Assembly: GCA_964402115.1 (NCBI GenBank)
Contig: CAYOBW010000339.1
Location: 1-7,271 of the forward strand
DNA length: 7,271 bases
Direction: 5' to 3'
Origin: CAYOBW01 sp964402115
GTDB taxonomy: Bacteria > Verrucomicrobiota > Kiritimatiellia > UBA8416 > CAYOBW01
Numbering within the stretch: the stretch's first letter is position 1; every line of letters begins with the position of its first letter. The notes beneath the pieces were generated by a model. That model did not search any database. It saw only the letters and a program-made list of their open reading frames with translations, and had not been told where the DNA came from. Both the position numbers and the translations under genes were made by a program. Below are positions 5,601-7,271 of this stretch, in pieces.

Positions 5601-7271
5601 GGCAATCTGACGCCGCCGCCACCGGTGGTCATCCTGGATGTCCGAAGGTCCGGAGATTCGTCCTACGTGCGGATTCAGAACGTGCAGGCAGCGGGCGAGG
5701 TGTCGATGCAGGGCTGGAAGCTGGTCAAGAACGGAAGCGTAACGGACATCAACCTTGCGCATCCCGACGTGTTCAGTCTGGATCGCGGCATGCGGGCATT
5801 CACGGATCTCACAATTGCAACCTTCAACCCGCCTCCGAATCGCTGGGACGCCCTATCTGACTGGACGGACACCGAACCCGGTTGGGTCATGATCATCGAC
5901 GCGCGTACCAATATCGTGGACTTCCTGGCATGGGCGTGGGATGCCGAAGATCTGGACGGCATGGCACCAACCATCGGCGGACGCGCCATTTCCATCGGCG
6001 CACAATGGAATGGAGACGGTGTTCCGCTGGGTGCGGGTCTCAGCTCAATCTCGCGGCGCCGCATGGATTATGCGCAGGACAACAATAGCGCCGCCGATTT
6101 CTANNNNNNNNNNNNNNNNNNNNNNNNNNNNNNNNNNNNNNNNNNNNNNNNNNNNNNNNNNNNNNNNNNNNNNNNNNNNNNNNNNNNNNNNNNNNNNNNN
6201 NNNATCCAGAATGTCTCGGGCGTGGCGCAAGCGACTGCCGGTTGGAAGCTTCTGGCGGGCGACAAGCCGGAGAACCTGAACGGGTACAATGCCGCGGTCA
6301 AGATGCTGCCCGACACGCTGGCGGCAGGGCAGGTGCTGGCATGGAGCGATGCGGCGCAGCCGCCGGAGACCTACTGGGGCGGGGACCTGCAGTGGAGCCA
6401 GACCAACAAGGGCTGGGTCATGCTGCTCAATGATGACAACGAGGTCGTGGATTTCGTGGCGTGGGGCTGGGACGATGCCGCTTTGGACGCCTGCACGCCC
6501 GTCTATGGAGGCCGACCGCGCCGCGTCGGAGCGCAGTGGACCGGCCCCGGGACCACGCTCCCGCGCCCCTCGTACCGGGGCGCCAGCGGCTCGCTCCAGC
6601 GGGTCGGCGCCGTGGACCGCAACGACGCGCGCAATTTCGTCTGGAAGCACCAGACGAGCCGCAGCCTGCCCAACGCCGGGCTGACCGTGCCGCTGACGGC
6701 GGGCCGGCGCCCGCTGCGCATGTCCCCCGCCCAGTCGGGCGCCTTCGGCAGCGGCGCGTGGACCGGCGACTTGACCGTGCATCAGGAAGGGACGAACCTC
6801 TTCCTGGAAGCCATCGATGCCTCGGGGCTGTCCGGCCTGAGTGCCCCCTTCAGGGTCATGTACTACGGTCCGCTGACCGTGATCGCCTCCGCCTCGATGC
6901 GGGAGGACGACATTCAGATGGGCCATGTCTTGCGCGAGGGCATGACGGGGAGTGTGACGGTGCAGCTCACATCCTCCGACCCCACCAGGCTGCAGGTCAC
7001 CCCCACAGTGACGATCGAGCACGGCAGCGACTTCGCCTCGTTCGTCCTGACCGCCGCCGATACGGCCGCGTTCGACTTCGCGCAGCATGTGGAGATCACG
7101 GCGCGGGCCGACGGGTATTCCAGCGGCAGTGCCAGCGTCTCCGTAGTGGACAATAACTTCTGCTACGTCGCGGTCACGGTTGCGCCGACGGCGTTCGCCG
7201 AGGGCCAGGGCGTGTTTGCCAATGCCGGCCGGGTGGATGTCCCTTGGGCGCCGGGCCAGGATACCGTGTTC
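2664..7271 (+). CDS. Large exported C25 (gingipain-type) cysteine protease with Ig-like, lamin-tail and Calx-beta-like domains, 3' partial
   Basis: The frame is open from ATG 2664 to the last base (1536 codons including N). Residues 1-27 are a signal peptide (MRRAATGFVGFVGAGVLGG, then VLLASGAA). Residues 28-60 are Gly/Ala-rich. About 74-260 is a gingipain-like propeptide with GEPRLP at 104-109. The C25 core spans about 268-670: YLLLVGDAP (329-337), ATDLYYASVD (355-364), GRLP (375-378), YHAHGWWGGW with the probable catalytic His515, SLTCQTGWF with the probable nucleophile Cys546, and the closing FGDPHMHF (660-667). The His-Cys spacing of 31 is close to that of gingipains (clan CD, whose members usually cut after Arg or Lys). 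Specificity here cannot be read. Next come three Ig-like units (674-931), two lamin-tail domains (988 to about 1340), an Ig-like segment (about 1343-1393), a Calx-beta-like repeat (1404-1498) and the start of another. The C-terminus, and so the sorting signal, is missing. Probably a secreted or cell-surface protease. Confidence 0.9.
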   Translation, partial: MRRAATGFVGFVGAGVLGGVLLASGAAPEGAAGVLRFGGAGGGAQALAVAPANAAPIVLAAKARDRADFVSAADWCWSSPTVLEDGNAYVRLDLPGMAAGGEIGEPRLPYHGKFIRVPDGAQVRLVVDDVTWAEIPGAYTVDPEQPPALLALDHPRPPFTKSAAAYARDAWVPDAPVRLADRMRIRGREFVYVVYAPVACNPARSSLRAASRVAWHLEYELPAGGAPAPRPDPVGENAFAAVFEMALDGTVPSAFSAAPAPLAADGADYLILAPAAFIPSVTPLAQLKTRMGLLARMVSLESIGAEPTALNITAYIRNAYETWSPRPTYLLLVGDAPILPPHDERAYPWRAGMPATDLYYASVDYPDIFPELVVGRLPCSTAEECGVMVNKIVNHQISPDPDPDFRNTALITGLFQDLWKDKDGNVRGRDGIEGMSLLETAEALKDYLTTRGMTVRTAYNADSDVMPRRYAPDSIYHTGSSIYRGAQAYYTGTEASLRTKTIMQQGVSLVSYHAHGWWGGWDRMNYEDVPAMTNGTRLPVVISLTCQTGWFDYTNGPCFAEALMRKAGGGAVAVVACTRDAYSWMHWMRMGLQESLWPDYFETLMTLDGYRKDLTYGDNYVGRSPRMGPALNFGKVFLYDKLAGGRQDGARYDFEIHTLFGDPHMHFQPWQETLRLKATHAVAVMAEHAQFTVTVTDMLGTPKAGAAVRIFSTAGDDATRTTDANGRADFELWPLATDYLSVEASAPGMVPYNGRIDLAVSTLTVHHPATASAVAAGFIVRVYKDGNVPLASAVVIASSDAGDNRVRTTDAAGEAVYAIIPLSSTSLDITVSKRAFATYHGVIQLVPGTFTVSHDAEIDEGRGPFDVTVLRDGLHPMGATVKVTGAGGVVGELTTDVNGVARFPTVPLGADTLKIDVTSQGYTPVRTTARVVPGTFVWDALPPTLEIGAPHAVALSLVSSLDGVSRITGYQGTPALTALGNLTPPPPVVILDVRRSGDSSYVRIQNVQAAGEVSMQGWKLVKNGSVTDINLAHPDVFSLDRGMRAFTDLTIATFNPPPNRWDALSDWTDTEPGWVMIIDARTNIVDFLAWAWDAEDLDGMAPTIGGRAISIGAQWNGDGVPLGAGLSSISRRRMDYAQDNNSAADFXXXXXXXXXXXXXXXXXXXXXXXXXXXXXXXXXXIQNVSGVAQATAGWKLLAGDKPENLNGYNAAVKMLPDTLAAGQVLAWSDAAQPPETYWGGDLQWSQTNKGWVMLLNDDNEVVDFVAWGWDDAALDACTPVYGGRPRRVGAQWTGPGTTLPRPSYRGASGSLQRVGAVDRNDARNFVWKHQTSRSLPNAGLTVPLTAGRRPLRMSPAQSGAFGSGAWTGDLTVHQEGTNLFLEAIDASGLSGLSAPFRVMYYGPLTVIASASMREDDIQMGHVLREGMTGSVTVQLTSSDPTRLQVTPTVTIEHGSDFASFVLTAADTAAFDFAQHVEITARADGYSSGSASVSVVDNNFCYVAVTVAPTAFAEGQGVFANAGRVDVPWAPGQDTVF
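4683..5459 (+). repeat. Three tandem Ig-like units of about 86 residues within the C25 protein
   Basis: Residues 674-931 split into three units of similar length: 674 to about 759, 760-845 and 846-931. Shared features are a strand F-x-V-x-V, then G-x-P-x-x-x-A-x-V, then TTD-x-x-G-x-A (DANGRADF, DAAGEAVY, DVNGVARF) and a closing strand. The T-D-x-x-G-x-A pattern is typical of carboxypeptidase regulatory-like, CnaB-like and Big-1-like folds. Units 2 and 3 end at VPGTF, at 846-850 and 932-936, exactly 86 residues apart. In gingipains an Ig-like domain follows the protease core, so the position is expected; three units are more than usual. They probably hold the catalytic domain away from the cell or bind ligands. 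Confidence 0.7.
5625..6680 (+). repeat. Two tandem lamin-tail (LTD) domains within the C25 protein, split by the N gap
   Basis: Copy 1 runs from VVILDV (5625) to the gap and copy 2 from IQNV (6204) to about 6680. Matching landmarks are IQNV (5673 and 6204), GWKL (5712 and 6240), GWVM (5880 and 6411) and GGR followed by IGAQW or VGAQW (5976 and 6507). From IQNV the distances are 207 and 303 bases in both copies. V-V/I-D-F-x-A-W-x-W-D is also shared, and each copy ends with a D-x-N-[SD]-A-x-[DN]-F motif. These features fit the lamin-tail fold, an Ig-like domain common in exported bacterial proteins, often near nucleases or proteases. Its role in bacteria is poorly defined; adhesion or surface attachment is a guess. 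Confidence 0.75.
6104..6203. other. Assembly gap (100 N)
   Basis: Exactly 100 unknown bases lie between the two lamin-tail domains of the C25 protein. The frame before (ending TA plus N, probably Tyr) and after (ATC CAG AAT) is the same, so with 100 bases the gap spans 33 codons plus one base. A run of 100 N is a common placeholder for unknown length, so the true size is open. The break lies between tandem repeats, which often collapse in short-read assembly. Confidence 0.95.
6873..7271 (+). repeat. Calx-beta-like repeats at the 3' end of the C25 protein (second one partial)
   Basis: Unit 1 covers residues 1404-1498: LTVIASASMREDD, then VLREGMTGSVTVQLTSSDP, then VTIEHGSDFASFVLTAAD, then SGSASVSVVDNN. 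The order E-G-x-x-G-x-V-T-V, L-x-S-S-D, V-T-I-x-x-G, T-A-x-D and S-V-x-V-x-D-N-N is that of the repeated Calx-beta-like modules seen in long extracellular bacterial proteins. Unit 2 starts at 1499 with VTVAPTAFAEGQG and is cut by the window end. More copies may follow. Such modules often bind calcium in the animal proteins that define the family; here only a spacer or adhesive role is a reasonable guess. Confidence 0.65.

Noticed and set aside
6045..7088. 347-residue minus-strand frame that reads through the N gap
   Set aside because: It includes unknown residues across the gap and is antisense to lamin-tail and Calx-beta-like coding sequence.
1..7271. CRISPR array, toxin-antitoxin pair, phage or defence system
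   Set aside because: No evenly spaced short repeats with spacers, no small paired genes, and no integrase, transposase, nuclease or capsid motifs were found.

Overview
The window is strongly GC-rich and coding third positions are mostly G or C. Both genes are on the plus strand and encode exported proteins: a PQQ-like beta-propeller protein, and a very large modular protein with a gingipain-type (C25) cysteine protease domain, lamin-tail domains and Calx-beta-like domains. This style of exported protein, and the DWPCFLGATHDGVS motif in the propeller gene, are familiar from the PVC superphylum (Planctomycetota, Verrucomicrobiota, Kiritimatiellota). I infer a PVC-group bacterium, probably an assembled metagenome contig because it contains a run of 100 N. 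No 16S rRNA or other marker is present to confirm this.

Layout: 1-612 is non-coding, with a 50-bp repeat (R1) starting at base 1, several dyads at 309-399 and a second repeat (R2) at 413-490. Then comes the propeller gene (613-2130; alternative start 559). The interval 2131-2663 holds the second R2 copy, a run of four strong hairpins and the second R1 copy, followed by a clear Shine-Dalgarno sequence. From 2664 to the end of the window runs one continuous frame of 1536 codons (counting 33 codons of N). It encodes a signal peptide, a C25 propeptide, a C25 catalytic core with a visible His/Cys dyad, three Ig-like repeats of about 86 residues, two lamin-tail domains split by the N gap, another Ig-like segment, one Calx-beta-like repeat and the start of a second. 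The gene is incomplete at its 3' end.

The two genes point the same way but are 533 bases apart, with repeats and hairpins between them, so they are probably transcribed separately. Nothing in the sequence links their functions beyond export. The propeller may be a scaffold or binding protein of the envelope. The C25 protein is likely a secreted or surface protease with adhesive or structural repeats.

The most unusual features are the nested direct repeats (R1-R2-gene-R2-R1) around the propeller gene, the mutually exclusive hairpins inside R1, the tandem lamin-tail domains on a C25 protease, and two identical G8-containing 15-mers in the protease frame. I did not find a defence system, CRISPR array, transposase or RNA gene.
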